Below are positions 37,501 to 48,448 of a stretch of DNA of 64,000 nucleotides, one piece after another. The notes under the pieces are model-generated. The model was given only the letters and a program-made list of their open reading frames with translations, ran no database searches and had not been told where the DNA came from. Origin of the DNA: Ctenosaura bakeri (Eukaryota; Chordata; Lepidosauria; Squamata; Iguanidae); the NCBI GenBank assembly GCA_948474755.1, contig CAOLHI010000646.1, positions 248,001 through 312,000 of the forward strand, written 5' to 3'. The position numbers and the translations under genes are program-made. Position 1 is the stretch's first letter, and the number at the start of each line of letters is the position of its first letter.

Positions 37501-38149
37501 CAGTCCTTTCAGGTTTTATCAGCCTGCTTCCTTCACTTAATGTCTACTCTAATCTAACAATTTTCCATTTTATAGTTATCAAACTTCCACATTTTGCTCT
37601 GGTTTTCCATAGTGTGAGATAGGACTTTTACAAAATTCCATATCTCATCAATAATGGATGCTATGGAAATACACAATTGTTTCCATTTTTAAACAGTTAC
37701 TTGTCTGGCTTCCTAGCAGCACGCCATGTGTCTTATACGTACAGTCTGACTGGATGCAAATTCTCCAGCTGTGTTTATTAGCAGGTAGCAGTTTGTTATG
37801 TTGTGAAATGCCAGTCTGTATTATGACTAGTGCCTTTGATATAAAGATAAAATGATGGCTTTTAAAACTAGGACACAGCTATCAACCATCTCACTCACTC
37901 TGCATTTTCTTTTCATTTTTACACAGTTTAGAAAAATATCTAAATACACTTTTAGTTCATGTTTTCCTCTATAGGGACATATGCACAGAACGAAGGCTTA
38001 ACTAGAGCTTGGAAAACTCACTTTAAAAACCTTCTTAGAATCCCAACTCTCAGCAGCCATGCTTGTAGTGGGATTCAGATACTTGTTGTCTGAACTCGGA
38101 GATTTATGGCATGGTTTCTGAGACTTGCTATGTTCGGAATGGACAATTG
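34531..38149. other. Longest repeat-poor stretch in the window
   Basis: About 3.6 kb with no SINE, LINE, LTR or MITE recognised and no supportable coding frame; the 96-codon minus frame at 36845-37135 lacks motifs. In a window where most 2-3 kb blocks carry an insertion, this may reflect constraint. A motif-dense part is listed separately at 35740-36040. Confidence 0.4.
35740..36040. promoter_or_regulatory. Possible conserved regulatory block (inference)
   Basis: Within the repeat-poor stretch lie a CRE-like TGACGTAA (35821-35828), a homeodomain TAATTA (35873-35878), a perfect octamer-type ATTTGCAT (35911-35918) and several AT-rich runs within 100 bp. This resembles developmental enhancers, but proof needs cross-species comparison. 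Confidence 0.2.
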
Positions 38150-38290
38150 CAGAAGGCTGTTATCTTTGGAATAATGTCTTTTCCTAACACCCTTGTTGCT
38201 TTTCTGTATCTTTTTTATGTGTATGATGTCTGTAGACAAACTAGATTCAGCTTTCATGATAAGGACAAAATGAAATATGAAGAGTCCCCA
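38150..38290 (-). mobile_element. LINE reverse-transcriptase fragment, deleted copy
   Basis: The minus-strand text VLIMKAESSLSTDIIHIKK parallels VLIMKAEESLQQ...DIMRM in the fragment at 41850-42175. At DNA level, cagctttcatgataaggac is identical in both and the adjoining 85 bp align. Here the YADD box itself is lost and about 40 bp are deleted, so it is dead. Confidence 0.55.
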
Positions 38291-38851
38291 TTTCCCAGTT
38301 CTTAGACTGCAATGGACTACTCCAGTATATTTTTGTAAAACCATTCAGGAAATTCTGGGGGGTTTAGGGAGATGGGGAGAAGGTGGTTTTCATGCTCCTT
38401 TTAAAGATGTTTTCCCTTGAAATAGCCTTGAGATTGGAGTGATCCTCCTGGAATCTTCTGAGGACATGATTGTACATTTGGAGACTTTTTTCCCCCGCAT
38501 GATGAACATTCCTAGCACTTTGCTGGTCACACTGAGGCCTTGCTGTGCCTCATGCCTGCTTGAGTTACATGTGTCCCACCTCATGCTAAGCCAATCACAA
38601 ATGAATCTACCTTACATTGAGTCAGTTCCTTGCTCTTTCAAACCCTTTGTTTTAACCAGAATAGTGGCCATGGTTTTTTGGTCAGGCAGGGTTATTTCCT
38701 GGCCCTGTTCTCTGACATCTTTCCGACAGTGCTTAGAGACTTTAACCTGGGCTTAATTCTAAGCAAAATAACATAGAGTGACAATATACCCTCCAATGTT
38801 TCACAGATGAAAACTAGGACACATGTGGCCAAGAAACATTAGAGTACATTG

Positions 38852-39683
38852 ATTGATTGGTTGGTTGGTTGATTAATAGATAGATTGAATTTACACTCTG
38901 CTTTTTTTTTTCAGGGTGGGATTCATAGAGGTGATTTCAAATGAGATTAATTTAGAACTTTACAAGAGTTTTTTTTAAAAAAAGAAGTAGGTAAAAGCAT
39001 TATTTTTTAAAAAAAACTGTTTAAAACACATTTAAAACATAATTGCTAATAAAAAGATAAGAAACATAGCACACAACTCTGCATGCAGTGTATCTCCACA
39101 ATTAAAATCTCAAAGGCCTCCCTGAATAAAATGGTCTTCACCTGCCATCAGAAAGAAAGCAAGGAAGGATCCAACTGGAACTTCTGTGGAAGGGATTTCT
39201 ACCACCTAGGGGCAGCCACAAATCCTCACCAAGTATGCCTGCCCCTACAGATTTAAAAGTCAAGCTTGCTTGTATAGGGAGTTGCAATGTTTCAGACAGT
39301 CTGGACCCAAGCCCTGTAGGGCTTTAAAAGTCAAAAACAGTATATTAAATTCTGCCCAGAAATGGACCAGGAACTAGTGAAACAAGGGAATTACATGATC
39401 TCTCATGAGCCCTGGTCAACAGCCTGGCCACAACATTTTGGGCCTACTGAAGTTTTTGAACAGTTTTCAAAGTTAGTCCCACACAGAATGAATTACAGTA
39501 GTCATGACAAGACATTTGTCACTGCATCGAGACCTGATATCTTAAGAACGGGCACATCTCATGCACTAGTTTTAACTATGCAAACACATTTCTGGCCACA
39601 GTTGAAACCTGACCATCCAGGCCCAATTTTGAAGCCAGGAGTACATTGCAGCTGTGACCCTGATATTTCAGGGAGAATATAAC
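38852..39683 (-). mobile_element. L2-type LINE, 3' part (left of LTR 2)
   Basis: The minus-strand LINE begins with its 3' tail (gattgattggttggttggtt, tttacactctgc) and runs through gttgcaatgtttcagacagt, cctgtagggctttaaaagtc, acattttgggcctactgaag and cacatctcatgcactagttt. These are landmarks of a common reptile/bird LINE read in reverse. It stops exactly at the start of LTR 2 and resumes on the other side, sharing the TAAC duplication. Confidence 0.75.
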
Positions 39684-40552
39684 TGTTACCCAATGGCAGA
39701 CCCCATCCCGGGGGGATATAAATTTGATATCAAATATGCCCGCCATGCCAGAGAGATTGCCTGGGTGGGTGCATAGACAAATAGGTCAAACGGCCAAAAC
39801 TAGGTCAAGGCCAGGAAAATCCCCAGTCACGTTTCTCCAAGGAGACCTCAGGCTAGACATGTCTGCACAAACAAAGGGTCCTCAGCCAAGAATAGCCAAC
39901 TTGAGGGGATTACTAGGTTTTCTCCAGGTTGAGCAACTCTGATTTTGGAAAATCCTACAAAGCATGGTCCATTTACATGAACCAATCATGCAAACTATCA
40001 AGTTGCTATTGTGCGGCATTTTCCCCTTTATTTTGGCCATTGTTCTTCCCGGGAGAGGCCTGCCCTCAAGGTACATTCTTCCCTATAAGTAGTCCCAGTT
40101 TTGAGGGTCTCTTTGGAGAATTCTTCACCAGCCCTCTTTTAGTCAAGTGATCTGCTCAGCTGCCTCTCTTCGCTGAGCTCCATCCTTTTCGCTGCTTCCC
40201 AGACTCAAGACTTCTGGATAGGTGCAGTATCACTGCCTTTATACCCTCTCTCCTATATCTCCTTTTAATTTTCACCCTTTCCCCCTTCTTGATAGGCCTT
40301 GTGTGTGTGAGTGAGTGAGTGAGTGAGTGCGTGCATGGGTGCATGAGAACACATTTATTAATAAAATCTAATTATTAGTACATTTGTCTGTTTTTTTGCT
40401 TGGCCTGACCCCATAAACATTGGGTACAAGATTCTGCTGGATTCTGCTGCCCCTCATTTTGCTATAGCCAGTGCTCCGCTAATTCCCCCAATATTTGCAT
40501 TTTTGGACCGAATCAAAGTGTCCCCAAGGGACCCCCAGAAGCCAGGGTAACA
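39684..40552 (+). mobile_element. Solo LTR 2 inserted in a LINE, 869 bp
   Basis: Starts TGTTACCC and ends GGGTAACA, flanked by TAAC on both sides (39680-39683, 40553-40556). The interrupted LINE text rejoins as gggagaata-TAAC-cccatccag, the continuous sequence expected of the LINE, which confirms both borders. TATA box at 40084-40089 (ccctataag), AATAAA at 40360-40365, and a GTGA-repeat microsatellite at about 40300-40330 just before it. The blocks caaagggtcctcagcc and tggcctgaccccataaacat are shared with LTR 3. No internal genes remain. Confidence 0.92.
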
Positions 40553-41265
40553 TAACCCCATCCAGCACAGGCTGAATCCCTATTCTCTGATTTGCCTTCT
40601 GACTGACCAGAAATACCTGAATGAAGTTTCAGTTTGTTCACTCTCATCCTGCCCACTGCTGAAAGCACACACTGGTTTATTACAGAAACAGTGTACTAAC
40701 TGTGGAACAGTGTCCTTGGAATCAGATAGAAATAAGAGATAGTGTTGGGTGTCATCAGTGTACTGGTGACATTGAATCTCAAAAATTCTGGATGACTTCT
40801 CCCAGTAGTTTCATGTAAGTATTGAACAGCATGAGGGACAGCAATGAGCTCTGAAAGATAGCACAGATTAATAGTCAGCGTGTTGAACAAACACAACCAA
40901 CTGAATGTGCCCTCTAAGAAGGACTGAAACCACTATAAACCAGTGCGACTGAGTCCCATACCAGACAGGTGACACAGAAAGATATGATGGTTGATGGAAA
41001 TGACATATGCTGAGAGGTCCAGCAGGGGACTCATTCCCCCTGTCTAGTTCCCTGCATAAATCATCAACCAAAGCTGTCTTTATCCCACAGCCAGCTCGAA
41101 ATTTAGATAATCAATTTCATCAAGAAACCCCTGGAGCTGGGAGACCACTGCACACTCTAGTGGTGCAGTGAGGATTTTGTTCCTCAATAATGGTCGCACC
41201 ACAGCTTCTTTTAGGCAAAATGGAAACTTGGACACTGGCTGTGTGGTCAAGATGGCACACAGTAT
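40553..41265 (-). mobile_element. L2-type LINE, reverse-transcriptase part (right of LTR 2)
   Basis: Continues the LINE in reverse. The minus strand encodes VDDLCRELDRG (around 41030-41070), then LLSLMLFNTYMKLLGEVIQN around 40790-40850, and the catalytic box as YTDDTQ at 40745-40762, where the usual alanine of YADD is threonine. Frameshifts and stops break the frame many times. This is a dead non-LTR retrotransposon RT domain; the L2-clade assignment comes from the text similarity and is not tested. Confidence 0.75.
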
Positions 41266-41577
41266 AAACGAGGAAGAAAACTCAGAAAAGGCTGTAGTAG
41301 TTTGCTTTTCCTTAAGTCCACTGGAAATGGCAAGATTCCAGCCACATCCCCTCCTCTCCTACTTTTGCACTTTACGCTCATATTGCAGCAATTGAAGTAA
41401 GCCAAGGACAGAGACGGAAAGTGGGCAGAAAAGAGAGACATTGGGACATTTTAAAAGCAGCTGAATAAGTGGATTAGAGGATTAGTTGGGACTGTCCCAA
41501 CCAGATCAGAACAGTAGGAGGATATGTGATGGCTCTCCCCAAAAACAAAACACACAAGAATTTCCCAATCTCTCCAT

Positions 41578-41588
41578 ATGTGTGTGTG

Positions 41589-41640
<52 letters not shown>
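41578..41640. repeat. (TG)n(TCTA)n microsatellite
   Basis: About five TG units followed by 13 near-perfect TCTA units. Confidence 0.95.
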
Positions 41641-41849
41641 GGATACAATAAGTTGAAATGAGCCTTATCACATCAAGCCTGAAACTTTTTTTAAAAAAGC
41701 CAAAAATTTTCCTGTTCATATGCTTTGTTTGTACATAATTCATATCAAAATGCTAATTTTCATACAGTGCAAAGAGTGTCTTTATTCATACATAAAGAAC
41801 CTAATTAGAGAACTCCCTTCCTTGCTTGACTTCTCAATATATATTTTGT

Positions 41850-42175
41850 GTTATTCTTGGAATGTTGTCTTTTCTAATAACCCTTTCTCACTCTTTTGTC
41901 TCCTTTACATGCGCATGATGTCTCCGTCCAAACTAGCTTCAGCCACTCTCATTACTGGCTGCTGAAGTGATTCCTCAGCTTTCATGATAAGGACAACATC
42001 ATCAGCATACCTGAGATTACAGCATCTGCTTCCCCTCATTTAAATTCTACCATTGTAACCATCAAGATCAACATGCCTTACAATTCTGGTATAAATTCCT
42101 AGGAGATGCAGGGCCACCAACCCACCATATCTAACTCCTTCCCAGAAACTGAATCACTCACTAGTTTCCTTTTTT
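41850..42175 (-). mobile_element. LINE reverse-transcriptase fragment with YADD box
   Basis: The minus strand reads NLRYADDVVLIMKAEESLQQ, with YADD at 41998-42009. Upstream, HVDLDGYNGRI matches the usual lead-in of RTE/BovB- or R4-like reverse transcriptases. Stops and frameshifts are present. It is a paralogue of 38150-38290. Confidence 0.7.
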
Positions 42176-42456
42176 AAAAAGTTGGAGCTGTTACTTCCCA
42201 GAGATGTTAAAAACAAAACAGCAGGTGACCATATTTTACAACTAATAAGTTGCAGATTGAGGAATTTTGTGTTATCTCTCTAAGGTTTACACACAGGTGG
42301 TAGTTTTATTTTCTTCTTCCTCTTTTCATAATTAATATCAGATATGCTCGCTTTCTCTGTCCGTACACATATACACTCTTTCTGTACTTTCCTCAGTAAT
42401 AGACTTGTGCAGAAAACACTTTGCTTTTGAAACAATTGGATGCAGTTAAAGAGTCC

Positions 42457-42553
42457 TATTTATTTATTAACATATTCTCACACTGCTTTCCTCAGAAGAT
42501 TAACTCAAAGCACTCCACAGTACAAATTAAAGTTTATACAAAAAAAAAAAAAA
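42457..42553 (-). mobile_element. L2-type LINE 3' tip plus A14
   Basis: tatttatttattaacatatt, ctcacactgctttcctcaga and aagcactccacagtacaa match the 3' tip seen at 28628 and 38852; an A14 run ends the piece at 42553. Confidence 0.5.
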
Positions 42554-42673
42554 CCATTATGTTAGCATTGAAATAAATTACAACGTAGCACTGAATTGCA
42601 AATGCAGCAACCATAATGAAAACACAAGGGAAAAAATTCAAAACTTTGGTAAGTCAGGGACCAACAGATGTAT

Positions 42674-42705
42674 TTGTGTGTGTGTTTGTGTGCGTGTGTG
42701 TGTGG
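42674..42705. repeat. (GT)n microsatellite, imperfect
   Basis: GT units with a few interruptions. Confidence 0.9.
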
Positions 42706-42972
42706 TGTTGATGGTGGTGGAATTTTTCAACGCAGGCCATCCTGCAGAAGATTTAATTCTTGCAGAAGATACTTTTTATAATATGGGTATGAAGGATGAA
42801 TTCTTCTCCATTACTCCTGAATTGTATCTTGTATGAAAACATAGAGCTCATATATCTTTTCAAAAACGCCATTAATCTGCAGTCTTAAAAGAACACAAAT
42901 GTTTCACAACAGAATCCAAAGAGAGCTAATCTGTTTTAGCATGAAAAGACATAAAGGAATCTGGGAACACTA

Positions 42973-43065
42973 ACTGGAAAGAATTATCTAGCACAAGCTT
43001 TTGTGGACACAGTCTACTTTGTCAGATGCATCCACAAATGCTCATGCTAGAAACTTCTTTCCAGT
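42973..43065. mobile_element. Palindromic interspersed repeat, 93 bp
   Basis: Outer arms actggaaagaattatctagc (42973) and gctagaaacttctttccagt (to 43065) mirror each other at about 80%. Inner arms agcttttgtgga (42996-43007) and tccacaaatgct (43031-43042) do the same. The centre contains ctactttgtcagatgca, a phrase common in reptile and turtle interspersed repeats. No coding content. Confidence 0.6.
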
Positions 43066-43181
43066 TTGTCTCAAAGTGGTGTTGGATTAATTGATGTCTT
43101 TCTTATGATTCATGGTAGAACCATTACCCATTATTGTAATCAATGCATTCCTTTTTGAAGGAGTGTGAACAGCGAAGAAAA

Positions 43182-43366
43182 AGAATCATAGAATCATACA
43201 ATTGGAAGAGACCACAGGGGCCATCCAGCCCAACCCCCTCCATGCAGGCACCCACATCAAAACATTCCCAACAGATGACCATCCAACCTCTGCTTAAAAA
43301 CGTCCAAAGACGGAGACTCTACCACCCTCAAGGCAGTATATTTCAAAAGGAACCTCCCGCCTCAAA
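43182..43366 (-). mobile_element. CR1-type LINE 3' end
   Basis: agaatcatagaatcatacaa, ttggaagagaccacaggggc, catccagcccaaccccctcc, ccatccaacctctgcttaaa and gagactctaccaccctcaag form the standard CR1 3' end in reverse complement. The incidental frame at 43143-43400 is part of it. Well preserved compared with the copies at 16613 and 58613. Confidence 0.9.
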
Positions 43367-44094
43367 ATTCTGTGAAAACATGTTTGTTCGTTTTTTTTAA
43401 TTTGGGTGAAAATGAAATCATTGATACTGTCACAGATTTAGGAAGCAAAGAATTAATGTCTTCTTTTTGAAATATTTTCACCAGTGAGAAGTGGATTATT
43501 GTTTCCTGCGTCCTTGCTGGTTGCTGTTGGTTATAAACAACAGTGTATAGAGTGATTTAAGGTACAATCAACAAAAGAGGACCTTTTTTTGCCTTGAGGT
43601 ACTTATAATAAATATTTCAACAGTGGAGGAGGTAACAAAGAGAAAAAGAACCAAGGCTAAAAATGTATGTTACAAATAAAGTCACATGTACTTAGGCATT
43701 GTTATTGTTTGTGTGAAGAACAAAGTATATGTGAAACATATCAGGGGTGGGGTGAAGAGAGAGTTGAAGAAATAGGGAATAACATATCATTTTCAAAGCC
43801 CTGGGAACTAAAGGAGAGTTTGCAAGGACTAAAGAAAAACAAGAAGGAAGAGCAGAGCCATTTTAAGGAAGAAAATTCTAGAAAGAGCCTTGTGGGATCT
43901 TCAAGACTGAAATGTTTATGATCATACAACAGATGAACACTACAACATTTCAGAAAACCCTGAAATATTATATTTCCAGTTCTCAAAGTTCACAACCAAG
44001 TCAGCATGTGATCTGTAGCAACTGTAGCACCTGAGTCATAAACTGAATGTAGCTTAAACAGAGGAGAAATGGATTGAATGGGGAGAAAATCAGG
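43367..44094. other. No gene or repeat recognised
   Basis: Unique AT-rich DNA. Overlapping 81-84 codon frames at 43667-43986 are lysine/glutamate-rich and lack splice borders. Confidence 0.45.
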
Positions 44095-44212
44095 GTGCAA
44101 TTATAGCACTGATATTCCACTTCAACTGTCATGGCAACATCCTATGGAATCCTCCAATGTACAGTTGAGAGAAGGGATTTAGAAAAGTGGAATGATAGGG
44201 CTATAATTGCAC
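44095..44212. mobile_element. Palindromic MITE, internally deleted
   Basis: GTGCAATTATAGC (44095-44107) is perfectly mirrored by GCTATAATTGCAC (44200-44212), and gatattccactt is mirrored by aagtggaatgat. It matches the outer stem of the 7641 family with a shortened centre. Confidence 0.65.
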
Positions 44213-45887
44213 AGCATGGAAATACCTAGGTCTGTCTGGGAATGATCCAAAATGATGGCATCAGAAAGACTTGCTCTGGCTGCACGATTCTGAGCCAGGC
44301 CCAGGTCTAAATTTCAGGACTGCCATTTGTTGAAACACTGCACTTTGGAGAATCTAGTTTGTATCAAATACAGTGTCCCACCACTTAACCACAGTGCATT
44401 TCTAGGCATATCCTCAAAACATCTCCATAAGGTGCACCTGGAATTCGGAGTGGAGGCTTCAGTGGGGAACATGGATGGAGATAATTTGTAGGAAAAAGTA
44501 TTCAGTAGCTCAAGCTACCTCCGTCTGATTTTCCCTATTTTTCCATCTCCCACTTCACATTCCAGTTCTTTCCTAAAAGTCCCATTAATCCCAGATTTGG
44601 GTTGGGGGTCAGCTGACTTGCAAAAATATTCTTTTGTTCACCCCTTAAGCACTGTAAGTACAAATGCAAAACTGCCTTACACCTTTTGGAAGTACATGGC
44701 CTATTCCTCAATAATGGTGATGATATAAATATTTTCACTTCCAAAAGGTATGTAAAATGTATGAAATTTTCTCTTTGTCTTTCAGCACACACACACACAC
44801 AATCTCTGTGACACCCCCTCCCCGTAACAAAGAATAGCCTTTGGTAATATGTAAGATTCCTGAGTTGCATTATTTGGACATTCTTTTCCACTTTTCTAAA
44901 ATTGGGCCTTACAAATCATAACGGAATCTGCCTTAAACTGGACATTAAAGATTAGTTGCCAAGACAAATGCTTATAGTGATCATGGCTTCCCTTACATCC
45001 TGCTTCTTTCATTTTAACATAACAGCATCTTTCATTTTAATGCAGCAGCATCTGTCTTTGAGGAAGCAATTTTATCATCTTAAGAGTCAACAAAAGAAAG
45101 CATGGATATTTGAAGATAAAGCACAAAGATATTAGTAAGTTAACCTTTTGAATCCACTGATGTTTTCTGTTGTTACGGGTACATTACTGTGTGAGGTGTT
45201 TAATAGATTAAAACATCTATTTCCCACCCCCACTCCCACAATTTTGGTTTCAACAGTCAGATTCACCATTTCTCAGTTGCTGGGCTAGACAATAGTTAGG
45301 TGCCCTTTGGTTGTAAAACAGCTAACTGTTGCCAAGTCTGGATAACACATTCATTAAACATTCTTGTACTAAATGCAGCCTTAGAAACATTTTATATGAA
45401 TTATTTGTAGATTAGAGCCAGTGATGAGATTTTATCCCCCTTTAATGAAAGGGAAATGTCAAAGAGATCTTTCAGAATGTTTTTTTAAGCTAGGTATTAG
45501 CAATGTTGTTAAAGGATTGACAAAATCACGTAGTTCCCCCCCCCAGCTCTTATGCAACACATTATCTTCTTAGCTTGAAAGCTAAATGGTTTAACGTAAA
45601 CAGCATCCACAACACTTTTGGGGACTATGTGGTAATTTCTTCTTAAATAGTAAAATTCCAATAAGCTGTGGTACAAAAAAGAAAAAAATAGATCTGCTTC
45701 TCGTTTGATAGTAGGCCTGTTTGTTAGCTCTACTTTCCAAGGATTGGACAGGAAGGGAAAAGTTATAGGAAAACTTTTTTTCCCTATAGCATAATGCAGC
45801 AGAAATGGGAAGAATTTTTATTTTTGTGGAATTTGCCCTGGAAGCCTGGGCTTTTCTCACTAAGGACACCATTTGTTTTCCCCACAG
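44213..45887. other. No gene or repeat recognised; CA run
   Basis: Unique DNA containing a short (AC)n run at 44786-44802. Minus-strand frame 44535-44891 (118 codons) spans that run and has no splice or motif support. Confidence 0.45.
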
Positions 45888-46083
45888 GTCAGCCAGCAAA
45901 CTTTGCTTGTTGTATGGCTGCCAATGCCAGCGACTTGCAGAAGCAGACTTAAGAAGAGAAGCTCCTTTTTGGTCTATTCCTGGAGCTCAAATAGAGGTCC
46001 CAAAAATAGAACAGCTTCAGGCTAATTTGGGAACTAGCATGCCTGCTCCATACCCAACTACTAGAAGTGATCTACATGGCTAG
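45888..46083 (+). other. Candidate terminal exon, unrecognised
   Basis: A strong acceptor (atttgttttccccacag, AG at 45886-45887) precedes an open frame of 64 codons ending TAG at 46081-46083. It contains CQCQRLAEADLRREAPFWSI and PGAQIEVPKIEQLQANLGTS. Other frames from the same acceptor stop sooner. No family recognised, and no upstream exon can be tied to it. It might be a last coding exon, a lncRNA exon or a chance acceptor. Confidence 0.2.
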
Positions 46084-46711
46084 TGCACACCTTGGAAAGC
46101 CAAACTATCCTCAACAGCCAAGCTAGGTTGTATGGAGAACTGGCCAGCCATCAGGATATCTCACGATTAGTTTCAACCCTTTGCTATAACAATAGACTTA
46201 CAAATTGCAAGTTATGGTCAGTAAAATTTGTGGCCAATTATTCTTCCAATTTTAATTGTGTCCATGTAGGTACTTCCCTCTTCCTTTGTGGTCCAGTAAG
46301 TGCACAAGCAAGACAGACATTTTCTGTTCTGAGAGATCAGTTGTAGCAGTAGCATATGAGTGGTATTCATTCATCTGTGTGTCATAAAGTTGGTAATTCT
46401 CAATTTTTCCAGTTCCTGACAGATGTTGAAGAAAAGGCATCCGTATTTCTTCCCATCATGTCGAAACATCTGGAATTTTTATTTTTTTAATATTAGTTTG
46501 TATTTTTTTTTCCTTGCAAGGGGCAGAAAACTCACAACAAGATTTAAAAAGCAAGCATTTTCAAGAAACTCAGACAGTTTTACTTGGAACTGTGCAATAC
46601 TCTGAAGAACAACTGGGTACTTATAGGTCTGCCTCTGGCCATAACTGTTTCATTTTGCACAACTTTTGAAAAAGAGGAACAAGGGAGCACAAGAATGGCT
46701 GGATAAGCTAC
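46084..46711. other. No gene or repeat recognised
   Basis: Unique DNA with T-rich runs near 46490-46510. Confidence 0.5.
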
Positions 46712-46714
46712 CAG

Positions 46715-46911
46715 GGACCTTTCTGCACTACATTGTTAGAGTGCTATTATTCCACTTTCAAAATCCTATGGAATTCTGGGAGTTGTAGTTTACTGAGGCC
46801 AAAGAGCTCTCTGGGTGAGAATTCTAAAGGCCCCTCCCTAAAGTGCAAACCCTAGGATTCCATATAGGATATGGAATAATAGCACTATAACAGCATAGTA
46901 CAGAAAGGCCC
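46715..46911. mobile_element. Palindromic MITE, full length with 3-bp duplication
   Basis: Starts GGACCTTTCTGCACTACATT and ends TAGTACAGAAAGGCCC, flanked by CAG on both sides (46712-46714 and 46912-46914). The interior mirrors itself (attattccactttcaaaat versus atatggaataatagcac). This is the best copy for reading the family's 3-bp target duplication. No coding capacity. Confidence 0.8.
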
Positions 46912-47070
46912 CAGGTAACTAAAGGTGTATTGCATACAGGAGTTTTGGTCCTGGTTTTCTAGTCTTGCTTAACAGAAAGGCCAAGGCATGCACAGGAAAA
47001 ATCACCATCAATTTCCTTTCATCCTCTAGTCTAAGGAACCCCCAAATGATGAACTCTTTGAGCTCTGAAT

Positions 47071-47450
47071 CTGCACTCTCCTTCTTTCTTGACCTGTCTA
47101 CCCACTCTGATTTCTCGATTCCTTCTCATCTCTGCTAAATCACTTCCACCCCACCAAGGCTATTTCCCTACTACCTCTTGCTCCTATAGTCTTTTTCAGC
47201 TGTTTTTTATTTTTTCTTGTCTGCCTACTCAAAATCAGAATGGGTGGCCAAGTCAAGAAAGAACAGCCCAGAGAGTTCAAGGAGCAAGATGAGAAAAACA
47301 AAACAACAAAAGAAACAGCTGAGAATGAGCAGTGGAAGAGAGGGCAGCAAGAAAGGAGCAGCCTTGGCAGTGATGAAGTGAATTAGCAGAGATGAGAAGA
47401 AATCAAGGAATCAGAACAGGCAGGCAACTCAAGAATGAAGGGTAGTGCAG
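47071..47450. repeat. Large imperfect inverted repeat, 380 bp
   Basis: The left arm (47071 to about 47215) and the reverse complement of the right arm (about 47300-47450) align over some 130 bp at about three-quarters identity. They share the stretch ttctcatctctgctaa, the word ccaaggct, and cagctgtttt near the loop, and begin alike (ctgcactctcc versus ctgcactaccc). The loop of about 80 bp is unrelated. No coding frame is supported. It may be a foldback-type element or a locally inverted duplication; it could form a hairpin in RNA. Confidence 0.75.
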
Positions 47451-47762
47451 ACTCACTAAACAACAACAACAAAGCTGTGAAAGAATGGTGCAGGAATGAG
47501 TAACTGGAGAAGAACAGCTTTGATGTGGATGAATTGAATTAGAGGAGAAAATAATTTTCATAGTTAAGGTGCACAATTTTAGGGCATAGTATTCAAGGAA
47601 TATTCTTCTTCATTCTCCCCTTTTACCATTCAGATACTTATAAAAATGGCACAGTTTCAGTTTGTATACATGTATAATTATGCCTTGGAGAGTTGCACTG
47701 CATGCCAACTGTCCAGCTTTTAAGGTTACAGAGAGTTGACAAAGTTGTGCTGTTTTGCTGTT

Positions 47763-47791
47763 CCAACAACAACAACAACAACAACAACAAG
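47763..47791. repeat. (CAA)n microsatellite
   Basis: Nine near-perfect CAA units. Upstream shows no SINE body, so it is not clearly a SINE tail. Confidence 0.95.
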
Positions 47792-48446
47792 TTCCTACAA
47801 GTTGTGGGAACTTTCTAAGCACTATTTTTCTTCACAACAGTGTTTCCCAAGTGCTCAGGAACACCAAATGTTGACTACATTCAGGAAATTGCTGAATACC
47901 CATTTCATCCTTAGCGTGTCACTATTTGCTTTAGGAAGAAGAGAGAAACTAAATGCATACCTACCATCTTCCATTGCATGAGAACTTTAATTCAGAACAT
48001 ACTTTGACTCAGAATAGATTTCTGCAACATGGTTCAATGTTTGTGTGGTCTGAGTGTCTTATTTTGTATTTTATTGTGTAGAGGTTGATGGAGGAAATTT
48101 GTGGGCATAAAGAACAAAACAGAACACCACAGTGCCTGGAAAATTCCACCAACCCAGCCATTCTCCATGGCTGCTCCTTTTATATTGATTTCTTCCAGCT
48201 AGAGATCCCACTCTATAACAACCCCCCTTTAAGCATTAAACTGTAACATGTAGCATATCCTATAGGAGAGTACTGGGTAATATTAGTGACTTTGGTGCAG
48301 GACCAATGAATCTACTGCCCTCTATTGCATTTGTAATACCCAAAAAGGATTCTAATGTGATGAAAGTCAGAACACAATCCACTTTGTGTCATTTCAGTGA
48401 AGTGAATTTTTATTGCATTAGAACAAGCAGAATTCCAGATCTACAT
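47792..48446. other. No gene or repeat recognised
   Basis: Unique AT-rich DNA. Confidence 0.5.
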
Positions 48447-48448
48447 GA

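Noticed and set aside
43143..43400. 85-codon plus frame
   Set aside because: It is the reverse complement of a CR1 3' end, not a gene.
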